DNA from: Novosphingobium kaempferiae
Lineage (GTDB): Bacteria > Pseudomonadota > Alphaproteobacteria > Sphingomonadales > Sphingomonadaceae
DNA length: 64,000 nucleotides
Assembly: GCF_021227995.1 (NCBI RefSeq)
Contig: NZ_CP089301.1
Location: 1,426,001 to 1,490,000, forward strand
Direction of reading: 5' to 3'
Of the stretch, positions 8,963 through 17,953 are shown piece after piece (the first letter of the stretch is position 1; every line of letters begins with the position of its first letter). The translations under genes and the position numbers were made by a program. The notes beneath the pieces are model-generated. The model made no database searches and was not told the origin of the DNA. It saw only the letters and a program-made list of their open reading frames with translations.

Positions 8963-10273
8963 ATGAAGATTGCAATGGTAGGTTCGGGCTACGTCGGCCT
9001 GGTGTCAGGAGCCTGCTTCGCCGATTTCGGCCACAACGTCGTCTGTATCGACAAGGACCAGTCCAAGATCGACCGCCTGCATGACGGGATCATGCCGATC
9101 TACGAGCCGGGGCTCGACGCCCTCGTCGGCGGCAACGTCAAGGCGGGCCGCCTCTCGTTCACCACCGATCTTGCCGAAGGCATCCGCGGTGCCAGCGCGA
9201 TCTTCATCGCGGTCGGCACTCCGTCGCGTCGCGGCGACGGCCACGCCGACCTCTCGTTCGTCCACGCCGTCGCGCGCGAAGTGGGCGAGAACCTGTCGAA
9301 CGACGCCGTGATCGTCACCAAGTCGACCGTGCCCGTCGGCACCGGCGACGAAGTGGAGCGCATCCTCGCGGACAGCGGCACGCCGCACCGCGTCGCCGTC
9401 GTCTCCAACCCCGAGTTCCTGCGCGAAGGCGCGGCCATCGGCGACTTCAAGCGCCCCGACCGTATCGTTATCGGCGCCGAGGACGAGTTCGGGCGCGAAG
9501 TGATGCGGCAGGTCTACCGCCCGCTGTTTCTGAACGAATCCCCGATCCTGTTCACCTCGCGCCGCTCGGCCGAAATCATCAAGTACGCCGCCAACGCCTT
9601 CCTCGCGACGAAGATCACCTTCATCAACGAGATCGCGGACTTGTGCGAGAAGGTCGGCGGCGACGTGCAGGACGTGGCGCGCGGCATCGGTCTCGACGGG
9701 CGCATCGGCAAGAAGTTCCTCCATGCCGGGCCCGGCTATGGCGGCTCCTGCTTCCCCAAGGACACCCTGGCGCTGCTCAAGACGGCCGAGGATTACGAAA
9801 GTCCGCTGCGCATCGTCGAGGCGGTCTCCAAGGTAAACGACAGCCGCAAGCGCGCCATGGGCCGCAAGGTCATCGAGGCGCTCGGCGGTGCGGACGAGGC
9901 GCGCGGCAAGCGCGTCGCCATGCTGGGCCTGACCTTCAAGCCGAACACCGACGACATGCGCGATTCGCCCGCCATCGCGATCGCGCAGACGCTAGATGAC
10001 GCTGGCGTCAGCGTTGCCGCATTCGACCCGGAGGGCATGGAACTCGCCCGTCCGCTGATGCCGGAAGTGGAGATGGTGGGCGACCCCTACACCGCCATCG
10101 AAGGCGCGGACGCCGTGGTGATCGTGACGGAATGGGACGCATTCCGCGCGCTCGACCTCGACCGGGTCAAGACTCTCGCGAAGGCGCCGGTGCTGGTCGA
10201 TCTGCGCAACATCTACAAGCCGCACGAAATGCGCGAGGCGGGGTTCGACTACGCTTCCATCGGCCGTCCCTGA
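8963..10273 (+). CDS. ugd: UDP-glucose 6-dehydrogenase
   Basis: 436 residues, full length for the family. N-terminal Rossmann motif GSGYVGLVSGACFADFGH, central domain with the catalytic Cys263 in GPGYGGSCFPKDTLAL, and C-terminal UDP-binding domain with GLTFKPNTDDMRDSP. It oxidises UDP-glucose twice to UDP-glucuronate with NAD. GDP-mannose dehydrogenase has the same fold, but the neighbouring UDP-glucuronate 4-epimerase favours UDP-glucose. It follows the epimerase by 75 bases and has an AAAGAGG-type ribosome-binding site. Confidence 0.93.
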   Translation: MKIAMVGSGYVGLVSGACFADFGHNVVCIDKDQSKIDRLHDGIMPIYEPGLDALVGGNVKAGRLSFTTDLAEGIRGASAIFIAVGTPSRRGDGHADLSFVHAVAREVGENLSNDAVIVTKSTVPVGTGDEVERILADSGTPHRVAVVSNPEFLREGAAIGDFKRPDRIVIGAEDEFGREVMRQVYRPLFLNESPILFTSRRSAEIIKYAANAFLATKITFINEIADLCEKVGGDVQDVARGIGLDGRIGKKFLHAGPGYGGSCFPKDTLALLKTAEDYESPLRIVEAVSKVNDSRKRAMGRKVIEALGGADEARGKRVAMLGLTFKPNTDDMRDSPAIAIAQTLDDAGVSVAAFDPEGMELARPLMPEVEMVGDPYTAIEGADAVVIVTEWDAFRALDLDRVKTLAKAPVLVDLRNIYKPHEMREAGFDYASIGRP

Positions 10274-10330
10274 CAGTTGTAACAGATACGGGTGGGGCTT
10301 CGCGCTCCGCCCGACATTCCAACCGGAGGA

Positions 10331-10447
10331 TCACCAGACGAGCGCGGCGATCGTGACGATCACGGCCCACAAAACCCCGTTGAAGGCCAGTATCACTGGC
10401 AGATCGAACGGTGGAACTTCGATACGTGTGTCATAAGTATTGATCAT
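10331..10447 (-). CDS. Candidate 38-residue single-pass membrane protein
   Basis: A short open frame in the 392-base gap between ugd and the diguanylate cyclase. It encodes a charged N-terminus (MINTYDTRIE) followed by one membrane segment (LPVILAFNGVLWAVIVTIAA). The composition is what a genuine small inner-membrane protein would show, and GC-rich random frames rarely give it. The ribosome-binding site is weak (GCAGGT). It would be convergent with ugd. The rest of the gap, up to about 10660, shows no other gene and probably carries the promoter for the cyclase. Confidence 0.4.
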   Translation of the reverse strand: MINTYDTRIEVPPFDLPVILAFNGVLWAVIVTIAALVW

Positions 10448-10665
10448 CGCGGACCTGCTTTTTCTCAGCGTCGCATCGGCAACCTCTCGCTGATGAAACG
10501 CCGTTCATCGAATGCAGTTCCGAATTTTCAGGTGGCGTTCACAAACCCGGCCCCTCCCGACCCGTCGGCGATACCGTGCCGTTCGGGGACGCAGGCGAGC
10601 GAATTGTCGCATATCGTCAACACTAGTGTATTAATGCGGAGGTATTTTCACCATGCCTCGACAGT

Positions 10666-11775
10666 ATGACGCCATCCGATTCGCTAGCTGAAAAAGTCTA
10701 CGTCGAGCTCGTTCGCAGCCTTTACGCGAACGTGGTCCCGTCGAAGATCATGCTCGGCATTACGGCCATTTATGTAAGTCTTGTCGGCTTGAGCCGAAAC
10801 GACGCTGGGACGTGGGCGCTCGGCGTGGCCGCGTTGTTCGCCTGTGCGCTGCGTGTCGGCTTTACCGTATACCATCGCACGGCTGCCATGACTGCTCCGC
10901 TGGACGGCGCCGCCGCGCGACGGCTGGAGCGGATCTACGCGTGGCCCTACTACCTCTACTCGGCACTACTGGGCACGTTCGGAGCGCTCGTCTTCGCGGA
11001 GTCCGATCCCACCGCGCAGATGCTCACGATCTGCGTGCTGGTGGGCTACTGCGCGGGCGTCGCCACGGGGACCGGTCTTCGTCCGCCCGTGGCCATTCCC
11101 AGCATGCTCATGGCGCTGAGCCCGGCGATCCTCGTATCCGCGCTCCATCTGGAGCCGATGCACATCGGCATGAGCGTGATCGCGGGCTCTTTCCTCACCG
11201 GCGGGTCGCAGAGCGTCGTCAGGATGCACCGCAGCGCCAGCACCGAAATCGGCAAGCGGCTGACCTCGGTCTCGCTCGCCCGGCGCGACGGGCTGACCTC
11301 GTTGCCCAACCGGCTTGCCCTGCGGGAATACTTCGAGGAGAACGCGCTGCTGCTCGGTCCCGGCAGCGTCGTCGCGGTGCATTATCTCGATCTCGACGGA
11401 TTCAAGCCGGTCAACGACCGTTTCGGCCATGCGGCGGGCGACGAACTGCTGGCGGCGGTGGCGGAGCGCCTGCGCACGGCGGTTCGCAGCGGCGACATCG
11501 TAGCGCGTCTCGGCGGCGACGAATTCGGCATCGTTCAGTTCGGGCTCGGCCGCAACGAGGAGGCGGAACTGCTCGCCCGCCGCATCTGCGCCGCCATCGC
11601 GCAGCCCTTCGACCTGTGCGGCGAAGCGGTCGAGATTACCACCAGCATCGGCACCGTGCTCTCCAGCGAGAGCGGGACCGATCTGGAAGCCTTGCTGCGC
11701 AGCGCCGACGCGCGGCTCTATCAGGCCAAGCGCGAGAAGATGCCGCTGTCGTCCGGCTACGGCTCGATGCTCTGA
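10666..11775 (+). CDS. Membrane-anchored diguanylate cyclase (GGDEF)
   Basis: 369 residues. The first 195 or so contain about six hydrophobic segments (for example ITAIYVSLVGL, ALGVAALFACAL and MLTICVLVGYCAG), a membrane sensor module without a recognised name. The GGDEF domain begins at RDGLTSLPNRLAL. The catalytic GGDEF motif is intact (about residues 283-287), and an RSGD inhibitory I-site lies exactly five residues before it. It should therefore make cyclic di-GMP from two GTP with product inhibition. No EAL domain is present. It stands alone and is convergent with the SDR gene, which ends 4 bases after it. Confidence 0.93.
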   Translation: MTPSDSLAEKVYVELVRSLYANVVPSKIMLGITAIYVSLVGLSRNDAGTWALGVAALFACALRVGFTVYHRTAAMTAPLDGAAARRLERIYAWPYYLYSALLGTFGALVFAESDPTAQMLTICVLVGYCAGVATGTGLRPPVAIPSMLMALSPAILVSALHLEPMHIGMSVIAGSFLTGGSQSVVRMHRSASTEIGKRLTSVSLARRDGLTSLPNRLALREYFEENALLLGPGSVVAVHYLDLDGFKPVNDRFGHAAGDELLAAVAERLRTAVRSGDIVARLGGDEFGIVQFGLGRNEEAELLARRICAAIAQPFDLCGEAVEITTSIGTVLSSESGTDLEALLRSADARLYQAKREKMPLSSGYGSML

Positions 11776-11779
11776 GGGC

Positions 11780-12697
11780 TCAGGCGACGCCTTCGCGGAT
11801 CATCGCGAAGCCATGGAGCAGGTGGTCGAGCTGGCCATCGGGAACCGGCGGAAACGCCAGCGTCGCGCCGCCGTCGCGGATTTCGGCGAACTCGCCTGCT
11901 ACGCTCTCCAGGCTCCACTCCGAACGATAGACGCCCGCGTTCTCGGCCACCCATGCGCGCCCGAGCCGACCGCCCATCGCAACGTACATCTCGCCGGTTG
12001 CCGTGCAGTCCTCGTGGCACAGATAGGCGACCATCGGCGCGACCATCTCCGGCTCCATCGGCGGGAACTTGCTGGTGTCGATCCCCTCCGACATGCGCGT
12101 GACGGCTGCCGGAACGATGAGGTTCGAGCGCACGTTCGCGTGCTGCCCCTCGATCGCCGCGGTGTTGGATAGGCCCATGAAGCCCGCCTTGCACAGCGAG
12201 TACGTGACGTTGTCCGCCTTGCCGTAGAGGCCGTTGATCGAACTGGTGAGCACGATCCGGCCGTAGCCCTGCGCCATCATGTGCGGGAAAGCCTCGCGCA
12301 CGACGTGGTAGGCCCCCTTCAGATGGACATCGAGCACCGCCGTGAAGTCCTCGTAGGCGAGGCTGGACAGCGAACCGCGCCGCACGTTGCCTGCCGAGTG
12401 GATCAGGATATCGATGCGCCCATAGGCGTCGAGTGCGGCATCGATGATCGCCTTGCCGCCCTCCGGTGTCGCCACGCTGTCGAGGTTGGCGATGGCCTCG
12501 CCCCCGGCGGCGCGGATCTCGGCGGCGAGCGCTTCGGCCGGGCCTTCCGTCGTCGCGTCGCCTGCCATCGAGACGCCCGGATCGTTGATGACGACCTTGC
12601 AGCCCCGGCTCGCCAGCAGCAGCGCATGGGCCCGGCCGAGACCGCGCCCGCCGCCGGTGATCACCGCGACGCGACCGTCGAAACGCAGTTCGGCCAT
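11780..12697 (-). CDS. SDR oxidoreductase, 3-hydroxyacyl-CoA dehydrogenase-like
   Basis: 305 residues. Classical SDR features: cofactor motif TGGGRGLGRAHAL at about 15, NAG in HSAGN, and catalytic Ser with Tyr-x3-Lys in VTYSLCKA. The opening (FDGRVAVITGGGRGLGRAHA) and a C-terminal extension of about 60 residues resemble the dehydrogenase part of peroxisomal multifunctional enzyme type 2 (17-beta-HSD4), which oxidises (R)-3-hydroxyacyl-CoA. It is the last gene of the block that starts with the acyl-CoA ligase at 17823. With the MaoC-type hydratase of the same block it could carry out two steps of a beta-oxidation-like sequence. Substrate unknown. Confidence 0.85.
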   Translation of the reverse strand: MAELRFDGRVAVITGGGRGLGRAHALLLASRGCKVVINDPGVSMAGDATTEGPAEALAAEIRAAGGEAIANLDSVATPEGGKAIIDAALDAYGRIDILIHSAGNVRRGSLSSLAYEDFTAVLDVHLKGAYHVVREAFPHMMAQGYGRIVLTSSINGLYGKADNVTYSLCKAGFMGLSNTAAIEGQHANVRSNLIVPAAVTRMSEGIDTSKFPPMEPEMVAPMVAYLCHEDCTATGEMYVAMGGRLGRAWVAENAGVYRSEWSLESVAGEFAEIRDGGATLAFPPVPDGQLDHLLHGFAMIREGVA

Positions 12698-12751
12698 GGG
12701 CTTCTCTCCTCGTATCGTGTTCCCGCCCGCGACCTTACCGCTGGCAGTGCC

Positions 12752-13960
12752 TCAGGCAACGACCCCGGCGGCGCGCAGGGCCGCGATCCGCTCGGGCGAT
12801 AGATCGAGCACCTGGGCAAGGATCGCATCGGTATGCTGGCCCAGCACCGGCGGCGCTTCGGGTGTCGGCTGCTCGGCATCGGTGAAGCGGATCGGGCGGT
12901 TGACGAGCGGGATCGTGCCGAGGCTTGCATGCTCCGCCTCGACCACCATCCCGCGCGCCTGTGCCTGCGGCTGCGCCAGCGCCTCGGTCACGCCGAGGAT
13001 CGGCGCATGCGGAACTTCGTACTCGGTGAAGATCGCGACGAGTTCATCGACGGTATGCCGGGAGGTGAAGGCCGAGACGATGGCGTTGACCTCCTCGCGA
13101 GCATCGCGGCGCTTTTCCAGCGTGTCGTAGCGAAGATCGTCGCACAGTTCGCCCTGCCCGATCGAGCGGCAGATGCGGCCCCAGAACCCCGGCGTCAGGC
13201 AGGCGACGACTATGGAGCCGTCGCTCGCCGGGAAGATGCCGTAGGGAACGAGGTTGGGATGCTGCGAGCCCACGCGTTGCGGGTCGGTGCCGGTGAAGAA
13301 CGCGAGTTGCGCGATATAGCCGAGCATCCCCATAAGGCCGTCCATCAGGCTCACGTCGATGTGCCGCCCGCGTCCGGTCCGCTCGCGCTCGTAGAGCGCC
13401 GAGAGGATGCCGATCGGCCCGTTGATCCCGCCGACCAGATCGCCGAGCGGAATGCCGAGTTTGGTCGGCAGCCCGTCCCGCTCCCCGTTCATCGACAGCG
13501 CGCCCGACATCGCCTGAAGCACGATGTCGAAGCTCGGCCGGTCCCGCAGCGGCCCGGTCTGCCCGTAGCCCGAGATCGAGCAGTAGATGAGGCGCGGGTT
13601 GATCGCGCGCATGTCCTCCCAGCCGAGGCCGAGCCGGTCCATCACGCCAGGCCGGTAGTTCTCCACCAGCACGTCGCAATGCCGCGCGAGATCCCTGACC
13701 AGCGCGAGCCCCTCGGCAGTCTTGAGGTCCACCACGATGGACTTCTTGCCCCGGTTGACCGCGAGGTAATAGTGACTCTCCCCGTCGCGGGTCGGCGGAA
13801 ATGTGCGGGTTTCGTCGCCGGTGCCGGGCGGTTCGATCTTGAACACCTCGGCACCGAGGTCGGCCAGCGCGAGGCTGGCAGCGGGACCAGCGAGGACGCG
13901 CGTGAAGTCGATCACGCGCACGCCGGAGAGCGGGCCGGGCCAGGGAGCGTCGTCGGCCAT
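12752..13960 (-). CDS. CaiB/BaiF (class III) CoA-transferase
   Basis: 402 residues, the usual length. Family features: GVRVIDFTRVLAGPAASLALADLGAEVFKIEPP at the N-terminus, NRGKKSIVVDLK, and the putative catalytic Asp in RHIDVSLMDG. These enzymes move CoA between a CoA thioester and a free acid through an aspartyl-CoA intermediate, in the cytosol. It starts 2 bases before the end of the adjacent hydrolase gene's intergenic space and is tightly packed in the block, so it is probably co-transcribed. Partners in the transfer cannot be named from sequence. Confidence 0.93.
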   Translation of the reverse strand: MADDAPWPGPLSGVRVIDFTRVLAGPAASLALADLGAEVFKIEPPGTGDETRTFPPTRDGESHYYLAVNRGKKSIVVDLKTAEGLALVRDLARHCDVLVENYRPGVMDRLGLGWEDMRAINPRLIYCSISGYGQTGPLRDRPSFDIVLQAMSGALSMNGERDGLPTKLGIPLGDLVGGINGPIGILSALYERERTGRGRHIDVSLMDGLMGMLGYIAQLAFFTGTDPQRVGSQHPNLVPYGIFPASDGSIVVACLTPGFWGRICRSIGQGELCDDLRYDTLEKRRDAREEVNAIVSAFTSRHTVDELVAIFTEYEVPHAPILGVTEALAQPQAQARGMVVEAEHASLGTIPLVNRPIRFTDAEQPTPEAPPVLGQHTDAILAQVLDLSPERIAALRAAGVVA

Positions 13961-13962
13961 GG

Positions 13963-14982
13963 TCAGGCGAGATTCTCGCGGAAAAACGCCAGAATCGCGT
14001 CCACCGCGTCGCGGCCTTCGGGGATTCCGAGCTGATAGTGGTAGCAGTGGCCCATTCCCTCGCCGACGATGAGGGTGGAGCGCACGCCTGCCTTCAGAAG
14101 CTGGGAATTGGTGTAGATCGCCGGGCTGAGGTCCATCGCGCGGGTTCCGGTGATGATGAGCGTCGGCGGAAAACTTGCCATGACATCAAGGTGATAGCCG
14201 GGCCAAGCGGTGGGATCGCGCGGATCGCAGCCATCGAAATAGCCGTGCGTGATATCGACCGGCGCGGAGCCGTCAGCAGGCGGCGGCGGGAACGAGGCAT
14301 CGATATGGCCTGACACATAAGGTGACTGACCGGCACCAAAGGGTACCCCACCGGCACCGAACACGCCCACGGCGCCCGCCTGCGGCAACCCGTGCGCGGG
14401 CAGCCATGCCGCGGCCTGCGCCGTCAGCGCGCCGCCTGCGGAACCGCCGTAGATGCCGATCCGGCCCGGCGCATAATCCGCCAGCAACGCGGCATAGACC
14501 GCCGCCACATCCTCCACCCCTGCCGGGTGCCGGTGCTCGGGCGCCATGCGGTAATTGACGCTGACCACGCGCCAGTTGCCCAGCGCCGCGATGGGGATCG
14601 ATTCGACCAGCGCCACTCCATCCCAGCCGACACAGAACGCGCCGCCGTGCAGGTTGATGAGCACGCGGTCCGGGTCGCGACCGCCGCCTGCGGGCGTGAC
14701 GTCGAGCACCTCGATCCCGCCGATCGTCGTGCGCGCGACATCGACCGCGAACTCCTGCCGCAGCCGGGCGATCTGGGGGGCCATGTAGGTGTTGATCTGG
14801 ATGCGCCGTCCGGCGATGTCCGTGTCGCCGCCCGCCGCATCGAAGGCGGGCATCGTCGCGCGCAGGCGCTGCATCGCCGCCGCTTCGGGGCTGGCGAGAT
14901 CGGAGATCGGCAGCGCGAAGGCAGGCACCTCTACCGTGCCGTCGGGAAGGAAGCAGGGCTTCGCCGCTGTGCTCGTATCCAT
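13963..14982 (-). CDS. Alpha/beta hydrolase, hormone-sensitive lipase family
   Basis: 339 residues. Oxyanion-hole motif HGGAFCVG, nucleophile elbow GGSAGG, and a likely acid and base in TRAMDLSPA and GMGHCYHYQLG. This is the family IV (HSL) carboxylesterase pattern, with a roughly 70-residue cap at the N-terminus. No signal peptide, so cytoplasmic. Its place between a CoA-transferase and a MaoC protein suggests that it frees an acid or opens an ester or lactone during degradation of an unknown substrate. The stop lies 2 bases before the CoA-transferase start, which indicates one transcript. Confidence 0.9.
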   Translation of the reverse strand: MDTSTAAKPCFLPDGTVEVPAFALPISDLASPEAAAMQRLRATMPAFDAAGGDTDIAGRRIQINTYMAPQIARLRQEFAVDVARTTIGGIEVLDVTPAGGGRDPDRVLINLHGGAFCVGWDGVALVESIPIAALGNWRVVSVNYRMAPEHRHPAGVEDVAAVYAALLADYAPGRIGIYGGSAGGALTAQAAAWLPAHGLPQAGAVGVFGAGGVPFGAGQSPYVSGHIDASFPPPPADGSAPVDITHGYFDGCDPRDPTAWPGYHLDVMASFPPTLIITGTRAMDLSPAIYTNSQLLKAGVRSTLIVGEGMGHCYHYQLGIPEGRDAVDAILAFFRENLA

Positions 14983-15071
14983 GCCTCTCCCTTCCGCCCG
15001 CGCTTGTGCGCCTTTCGCGGTTGCCCGCCGCCGGAGACTAGGCCCGGCGGCGGGTCAGGTCACGCCCGAGG

Positions 15072-16214
15072 TCAGCCCCGGCTCGGCAATTCCGCCACGG
15101 CGGTGCCGAAGGCCGAAAGCTCGCCGCGATGGGTGGTCGCCTTCTGGGCCACCTCGACGTACTTTTTGCCGTTCTCCTCGAACTTGCGGGTCACTTCGCC
15201 GGTGATGACGATGGCGTCGCCGTCCGGGTTGTGGCGGCGGATCTGGCAGTTCGACTTGTGGAGGAAGCCGTCGTCGCCGATCCAGTCGGTCATGTGGTGG
15301 GTCAGCCACGAGCAGCGCTCCGGGCCGTAGTCGTAGGCGCCCGGCGCGCCGACCTCGAGTGCGAAGGCCTCGTCCCAGTGGACGCGCTCGGGGCAGTCGG
15401 GCACGTTGAAGCGGTTGCGGATTCCAAGGCCCGGGTGCGCCTGCTGCATCTTGTAGGCCAGCTTGTTGGCGCGGATGTAGAGCCCGCCCCACCCTTGCGC
15501 GTAGCAGATGAAGCCGGTGACGGTCATCGGGCCCTTCATCATCGGCGGCAGCTTGTCGCCGACGTTCACGTCCTCGAAGTAGCGCGGAATGGCGCCGCGG
15601 ATTTCTTCCTGGTCGTAGATCTCGTAGAACTCGTCGAGTTGCTCCTGCGTGAAGGGCTCAACGCGGCCGCGCGCCTCGGTGTACTTGGTGCCGCGTTCGC
15701 GCGCCTCGTCGCGGTCGGTGCGGAAGACCCAGCTGTCCGCGCCCGCGACGTGGTCGCCCTGCTGGTTGTAGAAGTCGACGTGATAGATCTGCTGGAACGA
15801 GCGGCCCGCGAACTTGGTCTGGTGCTCGACCAGATCCTTGAGGTGCGCCACCGCCTTGATCGTGTCGTTGCGCAGGACCGGCTTGTGCCAGGTCCAGTCC
15901 GCCCCCGCCCACATCGCATGGACGCCCGACAGGCCGCCGCAATAGCCCGAGATGATGCGGCTGGTGGTGAACAGGAACGAAGGCAGCGCGACGATCGAGC
16001 CGTACTTCGTCTTCGCCGCGTATTCCGGGTCGCACCACAGCGGATTGTCGTCGCCGATGCCGTGCGCGTAGTGGCGAATGGCGTCGCGGGTCGCCTCGTA
16101 GTTCCACGGCTCCACCGTGTTCTCGATCTTCACGCCGATGCGCTGGCGCAGGTCGTCGAGCCCTTCCTCGGTGATCTTGGGGAACTTGTTCTTCGGTTCT
16201 GCTGTGGTGGCCAT
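15072..16214 (-). CDS. MaoC-like acyl-CoA dehydratase/hydratase, two-hotdog form
   Basis: 380 residues from MATTAEPKNKFP. This start is preferred because AGGAGA precedes it at good spacing; upstream in-frame starts would run into the ligase gene. The length and two MaoC-type blocks (N-terminal: RHYAHGIGDDNPLWCDPEYA; C-terminal: FALEVGAPGAYDYGPERCSWL) indicate a double-hotdog protein. The D-x5-H-like hydratase signature is only partly recognisable, so hydratase activity is probable rather than certain. It follows the acyl-CoA ligase by 22 bases and would act on the CoA thioester the ligase makes. Confidence 0.82.
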   Translation of the reverse strand: MATTAEPKNKFPKITEEGLDDLRQRIGVKIENTVEPWNYEATRDAIRHYAHGIGDDNPLWCDPEYAAKTKYGSIVALPSFLFTTSRIISGYCGGLSGVHAMWAGADWTWHKPVLRNDTIKAVAHLKDLVEHQTKFAGRSFQQIYHVDFYNQQGDHVAGADSWVFRTDRDEARERGTKYTEARGRVEPFTQEQLDEFYEIYDQEEIRGAIPRYFEDVNVGDKLPPMMKGPMTVTGFICYAQGWGGLYIRANKLAYKMQQAHPGLGIRNRFNVPDCPERVHWDEAFALEVGAPGAYDYGPERCSWLTHHMTDWIGDDGFLHKSNCQIRRHNPDGDAIVITGEVTRKFEENGKKYVEVAQKATTHRGELSAFGTAVAELPSRG

Positions 16215-16236
16215 TTCTCTGCTCTCCTGGATTTTC

Positions 16237-17823
16237 TCAGCCGACCGCTTCGGCGGCTTTCGCGGCTTCACGTTCGCGCAGCATCTTGCGGTGGACCTTG
16301 CCTGCGGGGTTCTTGGGAAGCTCGTCGACGAACTCGACGAGGCGCGGGAATTCATGCTGGGCGAGGCGTTCGCGGGTGAAGTCCTGAAGCTCGCGCACGA
16401 AGGCGTCGTCGCCCGCACGGTTGGCGACGACGAAGGCCTTCACCACCTGCCCGCGTTTCTCGTCGGGGACACCGATCACGCCGCATTCGAGCACGTTGTC
16501 ATGCCGCAACATGGTGTTCTCGATCTCGACCGCGCTCATCGTCCAGCCTGCCGAGATGATGACGTCGTCGGCGCGGCCGCAGTGGTAGAAGTAGCCGTCC
16601 GCGTCGATCCTGGCGCGGTCCTTGGTGGTCATCCAGCCGCCGCCACGGAACAGCATCAGTTCGCCGATCTCGCCGGGATCGCAGGGCGTGCCGTCGGAGC
16701 GCTGGACCTGCAGCTTCTGCCCCGGCACCGCCTTGCCCAGCGAGCCGGGCTTGACCGTGAAGTCGTCCGCGCCGGGATAGTTCACCAGCACCACGCCGAT
16801 CTCGGTGGTGCCGTACATCGAGCAGGCGGGCACCTTGAACCACTGGTCGATCCATTCCAGCGTGGCCGGATCGATGGGCTCCCCGGTGAACGACAGCTTG
16901 TCGAAGTGGAACGCGAAGTCCGCCGCCTTCCCGCTGTTCTTCATCATGCGGTAGTGGGTCGCCGCCGCCGACATGTTGGTGATGCCGAAGTCGTCGAGCG
17001 CCTGCATCAGTCGCACCGGATCAAAGCGGCCCGCAAACGTGCCGGTCGTCACGCCCATCGCCAGCGGCGCCAGCGTGCCGTGCCACAGGCCATGGCCCCA
17101 GGCGGGGCTGGACGGGCAGAAGAACTCGTCCCCCGGGCGAATGCCGGTGCCATAGAGCGCCGCGAACATCAGCGTCACCAGCGTGCGGTGCGAATGCTTC
17201 ACCGCCTCGGGAAGCTCGCGCGTTGTGCCGCTGGTGTACTGGAAGACGGCCATGTCGGTGGCGCGCGTTTTCGGTGTGTAGCTGGTCGGCAGGTCTGCAA
17301 GCGAGGCGAGGAACGCCTCATCCGCCACGATCACGCGCGGGTTTCCCTCGACCGCCACCGAACGCGCCAGTTCGGCCTTCTCGGCATTGGTGACGAGGAT
17401 CGAGGGTTCGCAGTCCCCCACCCTCAGCCGCAGCGCGTCGGGGCCGAACAGCGTGAACAAGGGCACCGAGATCGCGCCGGTCTGCATCGCGCCGAACAGG
17501 CAAACGTAGAAGGGCAGCGAGGGTTCGAGCATGAAGGCGATGCGCTCTCCGGGCTGCACGCCCTCGGCATCGAGCCAGTGCGCGAACTGCGCCGCGCCGG
17601 AGGCGATCGTGTCGAAGCTGAGCACTTCGTCCGCGCCGTCCGCATGGGCGATCCGCACCGCCGCCCGGCCCGAGCCGTCGGCGTGGCGGGTCACGCATTC
17701 GTGCGCGATGTTGAAGTATTCGCGGTCGCCATCGAACAGCTCCCACAGCGCCGCCGAAGAGGCATGCGCCTGCGCATCGGCGTAGCGCGAATAGTCGGTC
17801 AGCCCTGAAATCGCTCTGGCCAT
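16237..17823 (-). CDS. Acyl-CoA ligase (AMP-forming), benzoate/medium-chain type
   Basis: 528 residues from MARAISGLTDYS; another ATG lies nine codons upstream. ANL superfamily motifs: an altered P-loop YTSGTTRELPEAVKHS (the usual G-x-P-K-G is replaced), acyl-site SMYGTTEIGV, hinge GYFYHCGRADDVI, and catalytic Lys in KNPAGKVHRKML. It activates a carboxylic acid to acyl-CoA through an acyl-AMP. It is the first gene of the five-gene minus-strand block and is divergent from the IclR regulator, with only 127 bases between, so it is the expected control point of the pathway. Acid not identified. Confidence 0.9.
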   Translation of the reverse strand: MARAISGLTDYSRYADAQAHASSAALWELFDGDREYFNIAHECVTRHADGSGRAAVRIAHADGADEVLSFDTIASGAAQFAHWLDAEGVQPGERIAFMLEPSLPFYVCLFGAMQTGAISVPLFTLFGPDALRLRVGDCEPSILVTNAEKAELARSVAVEGNPRVIVADEAFLASLADLPTSYTPKTRATDMAVFQYTSGTTRELPEAVKHSHRTLVTLMFAALYGTGIRPGDEFFCPSSPAWGHGLWHGTLAPLAMGVTTGTFAGRFDPVRLMQALDDFGITNMSAAATHYRMMKNSGKAADFAFHFDKLSFTGEPIDPATLEWIDQWFKVPACSMYGTTEIGVVLVNYPGADDFTVKPGSLGKAVPGQKLQVQRSDGTPCDPGEIGELMLFRGGGWMTTKDRARIDADGYFYHCGRADDVIISAGWTMSAVEIENTMLRHDNVLECGVIGVPDEKRGQVVKAFVVANRAGDDAFVRELQDFTRERLAQHEFPRLVEFVDELPKNPAGKVHRKMLREREAAKAAEAVG

Positions 17824-17925
17824 CAACCGCCCCGTCCCTTCCGCCATCCCGACCGGTCGAATCGACGAGCGGGAAATTGTCCTTGTGTTCAGCGATTGTC
17901 TGAAGGGCCTGATTGTTTTTGTAAA

Positions 17926-17953
17926 TATTGAATGATATTCACTATATTGAATG
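17926..17953. promoter_or_regulatory. Candidate IclR operator in divergent promoter
   Basis: An AT-rich island in a GC-rich background. TGAATGATATTCA (17929-17941) is an inverted repeat with 5-base arms, and ATATTGAATG occurs twice (17926-17935 and 17944-17953); the second copy covers the start codon of the IclR gene. Placement between the ligase and regulator genes is what a self-regulating IclR operator would show. Confidence 0.45.

Noticed and set aside
15072..16418. A longer N-terminus for the MaoC-like protein
   Set aside because: The extra 68 codons overlap the acyl-CoA ligase C-terminus, and AGGAGA marks the start at 16214.
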